In this document: positions 7,493 to 14,376 of the stretch, one piece after another
How the letters are laid out: each line of letters begins with the position of its first letter
How positions within the stretch are numbered: the first letter of the stretch is position 1
DNA from: Alphaproteobacteria bacterium
GTDB lineage: Bacteria; Pseudomonadota; Alphaproteobacteria; Caulobacterales; Caulobacteraceae
Length of the DNA: 31,547 nt
Direction of reading: 5' to 3'
NCBI GenBank assembly: GCA_018895795.1
Contig: JAHINZ010000354.1
Span: forward strand, 1-31,547
The notes under the pieces: generated by a model
The model's input: the letters and a program-made list of their open reading frames with translations, nothing else
Database searches by the model: none
Told to the model about the DNA's origin: nothing
Position numbers and translations under genes: made by a program

Positions 7493-8173
7493 GTGAAAAC
7501 CGTTACCGTGCTTTCCAGAAAAGGCGGATCCGGCAAGACTACTCTGGCCGTGAACCTCGCCATCACAGCGTTTCTTCAGGGCCATAAGGTAATGCTGGCC
7601 GACATCGATCCGCAAAGATCGGCGTCACACGCCTTGCGAGCGCGGCGAGCCCCGGGCCCCGCCTTCGCCGAAAGCTGCGCCGGCAAGCTGTTTCACGCCC
7701 AGTCCGCCGCCATGCGGGAGGGCGTTGAATGGCTGATCATCGATACGCCGGCCGCGCCCGAGAGCGATGCGGCCCAGGCGATCAATATTTCCGATCTGTG
7801 CCTGGTGATCGGGCGACCGTCCTTTCTCGATCTGGCCTCGATCGTCCGCTCGGCTGACGCCGTGCGGCGCCTCGGACGCGAAGGCATGGTGATCCTGAAC
7901 CAGGCGCACACCAATCGCGCCGAGGTCGCTCCAGTGGCCTTTCCGGACGTGATTGAGGCGCTGAAGTTGTGCGGCCTGCCCTTGTCGCCGTTCGGCCTGC
8001 GATCTCGCGAAACGTTCCAGCGCGCGATCGCCCACGGGCAGTCGGTGTGTGAGTGGAACCCGGGCGGACCGGCCGCCGCGGATCTCACCCGCCTCTGGGA
8101 GCATGTGCAGTCCAGCATGGCTGTCCAGCGACAGGCCGCCGAGCCCCCGGGCCTGGCCGCCCGGGCGGTCTGA
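7493..8173 (+). CDS. ParA/MinD-family ATPase, second of a tandem pair
   Basis: A 226-residue paralogue of the preceding gene. It has KGGSGKTTLAVNLA as deviant Walker A, LADIDPQRSAS and WLIIDTPAAPES. By eye, about three quarters of the first 56 residues are identical to the neighbour, with lower identity further on. Both end in a matching segment (ACEWAPGDPA in the first, VCEWNPGGPA here). It starts with GTG, preceded by GGGAG about 12 bases upstream. The 145-base gap to the first gene holds a palindrome and GATTC sites, suggesting its own regulation. Two similar but diverged ATPases side by side could form heterodimers or position two different cargoes; both are inferences. Confidence 0.88.
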   Translation: MKTVTVLSRKGGSGKTTLAVNLAITAFLQGHKVMLADIDPQRSASHALRARRAPGPAFAESCAGKLFHAQSAAMREGVEWLIIDTPAAPESDAAQAINISDLCLVIGRPSFLDLASIVRSADAVRRLGREGMVILNQAHTNRAEVAPVAFPDVIEALKLCGLPLSPFGLRSRETFQRAIAHGQSVCEWNPGGPAAADLTRLWEHVQSSMAVQRQAAEPPGLAARAV

Positions 8174-8199
8174 TCGCCCCGCCTAAGCCCGAGCCGCGT

Positions 8200-8778
8200 C
8201 TATAGCTTCGACGGATCGTAGTTCGCCCCGAGGTCCAGAACAAAGACCGGCCCCAGCACCACGGTCTGTCGGGCCGAGGCCAGATGCAGCGCGATGTTGC
8301 CGCCGCCGGCCGGGATATCGATCAGGGCCTTGCCGGGCACCGTGTGCATCCCCCACTCGCCCCCGACCTTCACAGTGCCTTGCAGAGTGGCGTCATAGGG
8401 CGCGCTGGCCTGCTGGACGCGGGCGGCGGAGATAACGGCCGTCGCGGGACCGCCGTCAACGCTCTCGGCCTTGGCCCAGAACGCCAGCACCAGGGTGTCG
8501 CCCTTGGTCACCTTGCCGGTGATCGGCTGCTGGGCGGCGACCGCCCAGGGCGTGTCGCTGGCCGCGGTGACCTGAACCCTGACCGCGCCGCCGCCGACGA
8601 CGGACTTGTCCTTCACCGGACCGCTGGTCTGACCCGCGCCCTGGACCTGCCAATTGGCCGACGGCTTGTTGATGGCCTTTTGCAGGATGTCGCCGTCCTT
8701 CTCCTGGCGCGCCTTGACCGACGTCCCCACGCCGATGGCCAGGGCCGCGATGGACGCGGCGACGATGATCGTCTTCAT
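8200..8778 (-). CDS. Secreted protein, possibly carbohydrate-binding
   Basis: This 192-residue protein has an N-terminal signal-like helix (MKTIIVAASIAALAIGVGTS). The mature part is rich in beta-type sequence, with GDTLVLAFWAKAES in the middle and LIDIPAGGGNIALHLASARQ near the end, a layout resembling CBM4/9-like jelly-roll domains. That assignment is a guess from pattern only. The start is firm: GGAGG lies eight bases before the ATG at 8776-8778. A LacI-type palindrome at 8894-8905, about 115 bases upstream, suggests sugar-controlled expression. It converges with the second ParA gene, whose stop is 26 bases away. Confidence 0.75.
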   Translation of the reverse strand: MKTIIVAASIAALAIGVGTSVKARQEKDGDILQKAINKPSANWQVQGAGQTSGPVKDKSVVGGGAVRVQVTAASDTPWAVAAQQPITGKVTKGDTLVLAFWAKAESVDGGPATAVISAARVQQASAPYDATLQGTVKVGGEWGMHTVPGKALIDIPAGGGNIALHLASARQTVVLGPVFVLDLGANYDPSKL

Positions 8779-8893
8779 GATGCTTCCTCCCCATGGTTCC
8801 CGAGGACTCGGAGCCGTCGTGTCGATGCGGCGCCGGCGTTCCCCCCAAGGCCGACCGACGATGCGGTTCGGCGTCTTGACTATTGTCGTTGAT

Positions 8894-8905
8894 GGTAGCG
8901 CTACC
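8894..8905. promoter_or_regulatory. LacI-family-type operator (xylose-regulon-like)
   Basis: GGTAGCGCTACC is a perfect 12-base palindrome with the central CG typical of LacI-family sites; with flanks it reads TGGTAGCGCTACCG. From memory it resembles the motif described upstream of xylose-induced Caulobacter genes and bound by the LacI-type repressor XylR. It lies between the divergent secreted-protein gene (8778) and the aminotransferase gene (9065). It is nearer the former, whose likely carbohydrate link makes it the better target. Confidence 0.55.
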
Positions 8906-9064
8906 GCCAGATGCGGAATGATGCAAGCGGCGGCGGCCGCCGCCCCCTGTCGCTGAAAGGCCTCACCGGGCCGAAGAGCGCCTCGCCCGCGTTGCGCCGC
9001 GGCAAGCGGAGGCGTAAAGACCGCCGCAATCCTGAAAATCGGTTTCCCAGGGGAGTCCCAAGAT

Positions 9065-10267
9065 ATGTCGCTCGAGTCCGCCGCCCTGCGGCGCATCGCC
9101 CCGTCGGCCACCATCGCCATCAGCGCCAAGGCGCGCGCTCTGAAGGCCGCCGGTCGCGATATCATCGCCCTTTCCGCGGGTGAGCCGGACTTCGACACCC
9201 CGGACAATATCAAGGAGGCCGGCATCGCGGCGATCCGCGCCGGCAAGACCAAGTACACCGACCCGGACGGCATGCCCGAGCTGAAGGCCGCGATCTGCGC
9301 CAAGTTCAAGCGCGAGAACGGCCTCGACTACAAGCCCAGCCAGGTCCACGTCGCCCCGGGCGGCAAGCCGGTGATCTATAACGCCCTGGTCGCCACCCTG
9401 GACGCCGGCGACGAGGTCATCATCCCGGCGCCGTACTGGGTGTCGTATCCCGACATGGTTCTGCTGGCCGGCGGAACCCCCGTGCCGGTCGAGACCACGG
9501 CCGAGAGCGGTTTCAAACTGACGCCGGAAGCCCTTGAAAAGGCCATCACGCCCAAGTCCAAGTGGCTGATCATCAACAGCCCGTCCAACCCCTCGGGCGG
9601 CGCCTATACCCGCGCCGAGCTGCAAGCCATCGCCGATGTCCTGCTGCGCCACCCGCAGGTCTGGGTGCTGACCGACGACATGTACGAACACCTGGTGTTC
9701 GATGATTTCGAGTTCACCACCATCGCCCAGGTCGAGCCCAAGCTCTATGAGCGCACCCTGACGATGAACGGCGTGTCGAAGGCCTATGCCATGACCGGCT
9801 GGCGGATCGGCTACGCGGCCGGCCCCGAGCCGCTGATCAAGGCCATGGCCAAGATGATCAGCCAGACGACCTCCAACCCCTCGTCGATCTCGCAATGGGC
9901 GGCGCTAGAGGCGCTGAACGGCACGCAGGACTTCATCAAGCCCAACGCCAAGCTGTTCCAGGAACGTCGCGACCTGGTGGTCTCGATGCTGAACCAGGCG
10001 ACCGGCATCCACTGCCCGACCCCCGAAGGCGCGTTCTATGTCTATCCGTCGTGCGCCGGCCTGATCGGCAAGACCGCCCCCAGCGGCAAGGTCATCGCCA
10101 GCGATGAGGACTTCGCCGTCGAACTGCTGGAAACCGAGGGCGTCGCCGTGGTCCACGGGGCGGCGTTCGGCCTGTCGCCGTTCTTCCGCATCAGCTACGC
10201 CACCAGCAACGACGTGCTGGAAGACGCCTGCTCGCGCATCCAGCGCTTCTGCGGCAACGTGAAATAG
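9065..10267 (+). CDS. aatA: Aspartate aminotransferase (class I PLP enzyme)
   Basis: This enzyme transfers the amino group between aspartate and 2-oxoglutarate using pyridoxal phosphate. The 400-residue length fits the class I-gamma enzymes of alphaproteobacteria. Visible motifs are SAGEPDFDTP (38-47, substrate contact), NSPSNPSGG (171-179), DDMYEH (204-209) and the PLP-binding lysine in NGVSKAYAMTGWRIGY (Lys239). The C-terminal substrate-carboxylate arginine is in SPFFRISYA. The ATG at 9065 is preceded by AGGGGAG about ten bases upstream. The exact amino donor cannot be fixed from sequence; some family members also act on prephenate. The gene stands alone and is followed by a strong hairpin at 10274-10302. 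Confidence 0.92.
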   Translation: MSLESAALRRIAPSATIAISAKARALKAAGRDIIALSAGEPDFDTPDNIKEAGIAAIRAGKTKYTDPDGMPELKAAICAKFKRENGLDYKPSQVHVAPGGKPVIYNALVATLDAGDEVIIPAPYWVSYPDMVLLAGGTPVPVETTAESGFKLTPEALEKAITPKSKWLIINSPSNPSGGAYTRAELQAIADVLLRHPQVWVLTDDMYEHLVFDDFEFTTIAQVEPKLYERTLTMNGVSKAYAMTGWRIGYAAGPEPLIKAMAKMISQTTSNPSSISQWAALEALNGTQDFIKPNAKLFQERRDLVVSMLNQATGIHCPTPEGAFYVYPSCAGLIGKTAPSGKVIASDEDFAVELLETEGVAVVHGAAFGLSPFFRISYATSNDVLEDACSRIQRFCGNVK

Positions 10268-10273
10268 GTCTTT

Positions 10274-10302
10274 CGCCGGAAGGTCGGCAGGGCCTTCCGG
10301 CG
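10274..10302 (+). terminator. Strong hairpin after the aminotransferase gene
   Basis: CGCCGGAAGG and CCTTCCGGCG form a perfect 10-base stem with a 9-base loop, starting seven bases after the stop codon. The position suits a terminator, but the following sequence (CCTCGCCTCACGG) has no T-run, so it may act in RNA stability or aid Rho-type ending. Confidence 0.55.
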
Positions 10303-10422
10303 CCTCGCCTCACGGCGGACGAAGGGCTATCCTTCCATCCCGTTATAAAATCGCAACCCTTGCGGCGCGAAGCGCGCTAAGGGAACGCCCGTCGCGTTTT
10401 CAGCGACCAAAGGAGGTCTTAA

Positions 10423-10563
10423 ATGGCGCGTACCCCGAACTATTCCTTCGAACGTCAAGAGCGTGATCGCCAAAAGGCCCGCAAGGCCGCCGAAAAGGCC
10501 GCCGAGAAGGCCGCCGCCAAACAGCAGGCGTCGGACACCCCGCCGCCCGCGACCGACGATTAG
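10423..10563 (+). CDS. Small basic, lysine/alanine-rich conserved-looking protein (46 residues)
   Basis: The frame encodes MARTPNYSFERQERDRQKAR, then repeated KAAEKAAEKAAAKQQ, and an acidic proline-rich end (PPPATDD). The ribosome site is ideal: AAAGGAGG seven bases before the ATG. The N-terminal motif with NYSFER looks like that of small conserved proteins of alphaproteobacteria (recollection, unverified). The middle should form a charged helix. No function is known to me. A GTG start for the next gene lies 14 bases after the stop, so the two are probably co-transcribed. Confidence 0.75.
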   Translation: MARTPNYSFERQERDRQKARKAAEKAAEKAAAKQQASDTPPPATDD

Positions 10564-10576
10564 TGAAAGACCGCTA

Positions 10577-10837
10577 GTGCCCACCCTGACCATGTACAAT
10601 CACGAGACCGTGCCGCTGGATGGCGAGCATTTCTCGGACTGCGAGTTTCGTGGCTGCCGCCTGGTCTATGCGGGCGGTCCGTCGCCGACGTTCGACAACT
10701 GCCGCTTCGAGGATTGCGAGTGGAAGTTCGACGACGCCGCGGAACGCACCTTGGCCCACCTGAAACTGGTGTGGAACCAGGGCGGCAAGGCGCCCGTCCA
10801 GGCCTTGATCAAGGAAATCACCGGCGGCGGGCGCTAA
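10577..10837 (+). CDS. Small Cys-rich, pentapeptide-like hypothetical protein
   Basis: The 86-residue product (81 if it starts at the ATG 10592) holds two similar phrases, HFSDCEFRGCRLVY and DNCRFEDCEWKFDD. They give a Cys/Phe/Asp spacing like pentapeptide-repeat strands. The C-terminal part is helical (TLAHLKLVWNQGGKAPVQ). I chose GTG 10577 because GAAAGA lies eight bases upstream, whereas nothing precedes the ATG; this is uncertain. The gene begins 13 bases after the preceding small gene ends, suggesting translational coupling. Function unknown. A hairpin at 10862-10890 follows. Confidence 0.65.
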   Translation: MPTLTMYNHETVPLDGEHFSDCEFRGCRLVYAGGPSPTFDNCRFEDCEWKFDDAAERTLAHLKLVWNQGGKAPVQALIKEITGGGR

Positions 10838-10861
10838 GCCGAGACCGTCGAAGACGCGAAC

Positions 10862-10890
10862 GGCTTGGGCGACAAAACGCCACACAAGCC
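10862..10890 (+). terminator. Hairpin downstream of the small two-gene unit
   Basis: GGCTTGGGCG pairs with CGCC and CAAGCC, leaving an ACA bulge and an ACAAAA loop. It begins about 25 bases after the stop at 10837. No T-run follows, so the terminator call is tentative. Confidence 0.3.
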
Positions 10891-10907
10891 TCTGAACTAG
10901 GCGAATA

Positions 10908-10926
10908 GGCTCTGACCGTCGGAGCC
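10908..10926. promoter_or_regulatory. Near-perfect palindrome before a small gene
   Basis: GGCTCTGACCGTCGGAGCC is a 19-base dyad in which only the pair at positions 6 and 14 fails, apart from the centre. It lies about 27 bases upstream of the GTG at 10954, so it could be an operator or a 5' hairpin of that gene. Confidence 0.35.
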
Positions 10927-10953
10927 ATTGCGGCGCTGACGGGTTGCAGTCGT

Positions 10954-11157
10954 GTGAAAATGCACGATTCAGACCGAGCCGAGATGCGAAGCGCGCGAGA
11001 CTGTCTGGCCAAAGCCGACGATATGGATCGCGAGGCGTCGCAATGCGACACGCCCGCCCTTCGCGACGAGCTGATCGCGATGGCCCGCACCTGGCGCCAA
11101 TTGGCCGTGCACGCGCTTTGGCAGGATCGTCGCGAAGTCGCCAATCCGCTCGCCTAA
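10954..11157 (+). CDS. Small hypothetical helical protein (67 residues)
   Basis: The product MKMHDSDRAEMRSARDCLAK and onward is charged and helical, with two cysteines and a W-R pair late (RTWRQLAVHALWQDRRE). It has no signal peptide or membrane segment. Either the GTG at 10954 or the ATG at 10960 could start it; an ACGGG about ten bases upstream favours the GTG. I do not recognise a family; similar short proteins with a conserved RTW motif occur in alphaproteobacteria (recollection). A near-perfect palindrome lies just upstream. Confidence 0.6.
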   Translation: MKMHDSDRAEMRSARDCLAKADDMDREASQCDTPALRDELIAMARTWRQLAVHALWQDRREVANPLA

Positions 11158-11237
11158 GCAACAGAATTCACGACATCATTCTGGAAAACGCGTAGAGCAA
11201 TGGGATCGGCATCCATCCGCTGCCGTCCGCGCCCTCA

Positions 11238-11265
11238 TTGTCGCGTCGAGGATTGGATTAAATCC
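11238..11265 (+). promoter_or_regulatory. Possible promoter of the histidine kinase gene
   Basis: TTGTCG (11238-11243) and GATTAAAT (11256-11263) are about 12 bases apart, resembling the short-spaced Caulobacter housekeeping promoter pattern. The -10-like element ends only seven bases before the ATG at 11271, and no ribosome site is present, so a leaderless transcript is suggested. GGATT-A-AATCC (11255-11265) is also a small palindrome. Confidence 0.3.
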
Positions 11266-11270
11266 TGCCG

Positions 11271-12344
11271 ATGACGCGCTTTGTGCCCGGACTTGATGAC
11301 GCGCAAAGCCTAGCCCAGGCGATCGTCGATACGATCCATGAGCCTCTTCTGGTTTTGGACGAACGCTTCAATGTCCTGGCGGCAAGTCGTTCATTCTACG
11401 AGATTTTCCAGGTCGACCCGCAGCATACGATCAGCTGCCCGTTGTTCGATCTGGGTGACGGCCAGTGGGATATCCCGGCCTTGCGCATCTTGCTCGAGAC
11501 GATCATCCCCGAACACACCGCCATGGATGGTTTCGAGGTCGATCACGACTTCCCAGGCCTGGGCCGGCGCACCATGCTGCTCAACGCGCGCAAGGTTCTT
11601 TACGCGACCAGTTCAAGCGCCACGATCCTGTTGGCCTTTACCGACATCACCTCCCGGCGGCTGATCGAGCGGGAAAAGGCCCACCTGCTTGAACGAACCG
11701 AGGAGCTGCTTCGGCAAAAGCAGACGCTGCTGCAGGAAATGCAGCATCGCGTCGCCAACAGCCTGCAGATCATCGCCAGCATCCTGATGCTGAAGGCGCG
11801 CGCCGTCACGTCCGAGGAAACCCGCTTCCACCTGAAGGACGCCCATCAGCGGGTGATCTCGGTGGCCGAGGTGCAATCGCATCTGCACGCCTCCGGCGGC
11901 GTCGACCAGATCGAGGTCGCGCCCTATCTCACCAAGCTGTGCGCCAGCCTGGCCGCCTCGATGATCAACGCGGATCATCCAATTGTCCTGGATGTCCATG
12001 CCGACCGCGGGATGATCGGCTCGGACAAGGCCGTCAGCATCGGGCTGATCGTCACCGAACTGGTGATCAATGCCATCAAGTACGCGTTTCCAGTCGACAA
12101 GGTCGACGCCCGGATCACCGTCACCTTCGCCAGCGGCAGCGACACCTGGGCTCTGAGCGTGGTCGACAACGGCGTGGGCAAGGCTGCGGACGCCGCCCCA
12201 ACGACACACGGGGGCCTGGGGACGGTGATCGTCCAGGCCCTGGTCAAGCAGCTCGAGGGCAAGATGACAGTGGATACCGCTGACGGAATGCGGGTCTCGA
12301 TCACCCACCACAGCGCCCTGCCCGTCCTCGACAAGGTCGCCTAA
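11271..12344 (+). CDS. Sensor histidine kinase, PAS plus HisKA_2/HWE-type
   Basis: The 357-residue soluble kinase has an N-terminal PAS-like domain (about 15-130, with HEPLLVLDERFNVLAASRSF and LLAFTDITSRR). A linking helix follows (EELLRQKQTLLQ), then the HisKA_2 box MQHRVANSLQIIASIL with phospho-accepting His159. The ATP-binding part shows VTELVINAIKYAF (N box), VVDNGVG (G1) and HGGLGTVIVQALVKQL (G2). It has no membrane segment, so it probably senses a cytoplasmic signal. Kinases of this type often feed PhyR and the general stress response in alphaproteobacteria; any link to the SigT-type promoters here is inference. No response regulator is adjacent. Confidence 0.9.
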   Translation: MTRFVPGLDDAQSLAQAIVDTIHEPLLVLDERFNVLAASRSFYEIFQVDPQHTISCPLFDLGDGQWDIPALRILLETIIPEHTAMDGFEVDHDFPGLGRRTMLLNARKVLYATSSSATILLAFTDITSRRLIEREKAHLLERTEELLRQKQTLLQEMQHRVANSLQIIASILMLKARAVTSEETRFHLKDAHQRVISVAEVQSHLHASGGVDQIEVAPYLTKLCASLAASMINADHPIVLDVHADRGMIGSDKAVSIGLIVTELVINAIKYAFPVDKVDARITVTFASGSDTWALSVVDNGVGKAADAAPTTHGGLGTVIVQALVKQLEGKMTVDTADGMRVSITHHSALPVLDKVA

Positions 12345-12421
12345 ACGAGCGTTTGACGCCGGCGGGATCGACGGGCGATGCTGCGCGAACGCGGCGCCAG
12401 ACCGTGGACGGGAGGCCGGCG

Positions 12422-13015
12422 ATGCGATTGAGCGACCCCAGAATCAAACCCCTTTCCATGGCGAGGCTGACGCCCGAACAGGCCGAGGTCCTCGCGCCGC
12501 TGGGCGCGGGTGGGGTGATTCCGGCGGGTCCGGTGCTCAACATCTTTCGCACCCTAGCCCATGCGCCCAAGGCGCTGCAGGCCTTCCTGACCTGGGGCAA
12601 CTACATCCTCTCCCGGAAGAACGACCTGCCGCCCCGCGAGCGCGAGATGGTCATCCTGCGCACGGGCTTCCTGTGCCGAAGCGGCTATGAGTGGACTCAG
12701 CATGTCGAGATCGGTCTGCGCTGCGGCCTGACGCCGGACGAAATTTCGAGGCTGAAAGCGGGACCGGACGCCGGATGGTCCGCCGCCGACGCCGCCTTGC
12801 TGCGCGCGACCGACGAGCTTCACGCCGACCAGTTCATCGCTAACGAGAGCTGGGCGGCCCTCCTGGGTCATTTCAGCGAGAAACAGGCGATGGACGTCGT
12901 CTTCACCGCCGGCCAGTACACCCAGGTCTGCATGATGCTGAACACGTTCGGCGTGCAGCTGGACCCAGGTCAGACCCTCGATCCCGATCTGCTGAAGGCC
13001 GATGGCGCGCGCTAG
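12422..13015 (+). CDS. Carboxymuconolactone-decarboxylase-family protein
   Basis: This 197-residue protein has the AhpD-like alpha-helical fold of the CMD family. The central region PPREREMVILRTGFLCRSGYEWTQHVEIGLRCGLT corresponds to the family core, split here between residues 75 and 110. The usual CxxC redox pair of AhpD is not intact: a Cys at FLCRS is followed by YEW and HVEIG, as in decarboxylase-like members. A peroxidase role is therefore less likely. GGGAGG lies before the ATG at 12422, giving a better start than the GTG-type extension to 12353. It converges on a glutathione transferase gene, and the two stop regions overlap by 4 bases. Confidence 0.87.
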   Translation: MRLSDPRIKPLSMARLTPEQAEVLAPLGAGGVIPAGPVLNIFRTLAHAPKALQAFLTWGNYILSRKNDLPPREREMVILRTGFLCRSGYEWTQHVEIGLRCGLTPDEISRLKAGPDAGWSAADAALLRATDELHADQFIANESWAALLGHFSEKQAMDVVFTAGQYTQVCMMLNTFGVQLDPGQTLDPDLLKADGAR

Positions 13016-13647
13016 CCGTTGATCCAGTCGGTCAGGCCCTCGCGGCGATGGACCTCGCGCAGCGCGTCCCGGGCGCGCATGCGATCGACGTAGCGCTTCA
13101 GGTTCGGCCAATCCGTCGCGGGCCTGGGCATGTTGCGACTCCAGCGGCAGAGGATCGTCGCCAGCAGGTCGACCGTCGAGAACCGGTCGCCGACGATGAC
13201 GTCGCGATCGGCCAGATGGGCGTCAAGCCGCGCCAGCCCGGCCTCGATGCGGGCGCGGGCCGAGGCCTGGACCGCCTCGCTGTTCTGGGCGCCCGCCGCC
13301 TCCTGCGGATAGAACCAGGCGCGAAACGCCGGCTGCAGACCGTTGGCCAACCAGAAGCTCCAGCTCAGATAGGCCGCGCGCTCCGGTGATCCGACGGCGG
13401 GCGCGAAACCCGCGTCCGGATGCCGCTCGGCCAGCAAGGCGGCGATCGCCGCCATTTCGGTGACCGCCACGCCGTCGACGATCAAGGTCGGCACGACGCC
13501 CTCGGGATTGATCGACAGATAGGCCGACGCCTTTTGCTCTCCGGCTTCGAAGTCGAGCATCGCGATCTCGAACGGGACGCCGAGTTCCAGCAGCAACCAA
13601 TGGATCGCGGTGCCGGCGGTGCTAGGCGAACCATAGAGCGTGTACAT
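13012..13647 (-). CDS. Glutathione S-transferase family protein
   Basis: The 211-residue protein has an N-terminal thioredoxin-like domain (MYTLYGSPSTAGTAIHWLLL, then NPEGVVPTLIVDG with the cis-proline, and VTEMAAIAALLAERHP as the Glu-Met/Ser pair region). A helical C-terminal domain with DRFSTVDLLATI follows. This is the layout of soluble GSTs, which conjugate or reduce electrophiles with glutathione. The catalytic residue is probably a Ser or Thr near residue 8-11. It is divergent from another GST gene, 144 bases away, and its end overlaps the CMD-like gene. Confidence 0.9.
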   Translation of the reverse strand: MYTLYGSPSTAGTAIHWLLLELGVPFEIAMLDFEAGEQKASAYLSINPEGVVPTLIVDGVAVTEMAAIAALLAERHPDAGFAPAVGSPERAAYLSWSFWLANGLQPAFRAWFYPQEAAGAQNSEAVQASARARIEAGLARLDAHLADRDVIVGDRFSTVDLLATILCRWSRNMPRPATDWPNLKRYVDRMRARDALREVHRREGLTDWING

Positions 13648-13791
13648 GCGGGACTCCGAGAGCTTGAAACGGTGCGCTAGACAGAGGCTTCTCGCCTACG
13701 GTCAGGCTGGACGCAAGACGCGAGGGCCGGACTTGCCGAGGCAGTTTGTTCCGGTTACGTTCATGCCCACAAACATCTTCGGGAGGTTGCG

Positions 13792-14376
13792 ATGCTCACC
13801 CTGGTCCACGCGCCCCGCTCACGCTCGACGCGATTCCTTTGGCTGCTGGAGGAATTGGGCGCGGACTACGACGTGATGACGGTGGATATCCGTCGCAGCG
13901 TCAGCAACTCCGGCGCGCGCGACCCGCGCAATCCCCACCCGCACGGCCAGGTGCCGGCCCTGCTCGACGACGGCGTGCTGATCACCGAATCCGCCGCGAT
14001 CGCGCTCTATCTGACCGACAAGTTTCCCGCCAACGGCCTGGGCCCCCAGGTCGGCGATCCGTTGCGAGGCCCGTATCTGGGCTGGCTGGCCTATTATGCC
14101 GGCGTGTTGGAGCCGGCGGTCACCAACCTGTGGAAACAGCGCCAGGACGATGAGGACAAGGCGACCTATCAGGCGCTGGACGATCGCCTGCGCAGCACGC
14201 TGGACAGCGCGCCCTGGCTGCTGGGCGAGACCTTTTCGGCGGCCGACATCCTGTTTGTCAGTTTGCTGCAGTTCGCCCGCCAGATGCTGCCGCCCCACGC
14301 GGTCTATGACGACTGGCTGGCGCGCGCCAATGCTCGCCCCGCCCTCGCCCGGGCCCTGACCAAGGACGCCGCCTGA
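13792..14376 (+). CDS. Glutathione S-transferase family protein
   Basis: The 194-residue protein has the GST layout: APRSRSTRFLWLLEELG (residues 6-22) with probable catalytic Ser, GQVPALLDDG with the cis-proline, ITESAAIALYLTDKFP for glutathione binding, and a C-terminal GETFSAADILFVSLLQ helix motif. GGGAGG lies eight bases before the ATG. Its stop overlaps the start of the next gene (TGATG), so it is translationally coupled to the DUF6807 gene. It is divergent from another GST, but the two are clearly different in sequence. Confidence 0.9.
   Translation: MLTLVHAPRSRSTRFLWLLEELGADYDVMTVDIRRSVSNSGARDPRNPHPHGQVPALLDDGVLITESAAIALYLTDKFPANGLGPQVGDPLRGPYLGWLAYYAGVLEPAVTNLWKQRQDDEDKATYQALDDRLRSTLDSAPWLLGETFSAADILFVSLLQFARQMLPPHAVYDDWLARANARPALARALTKDAA

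Noticed and set aside
10374..10410. GGAAC near 10384 as a third SigT promoter
   Set aside because: The sequence 17 bases downstream is CGAC rather than CGTT, and it would fall on the ribosome site of the small gene.
13734..13765. GTTCC near 13751 as a SigT promoter for the minus-strand GST
   Set aside because: The expected CGTT is CCGG at the 17-base position, so the match fails.
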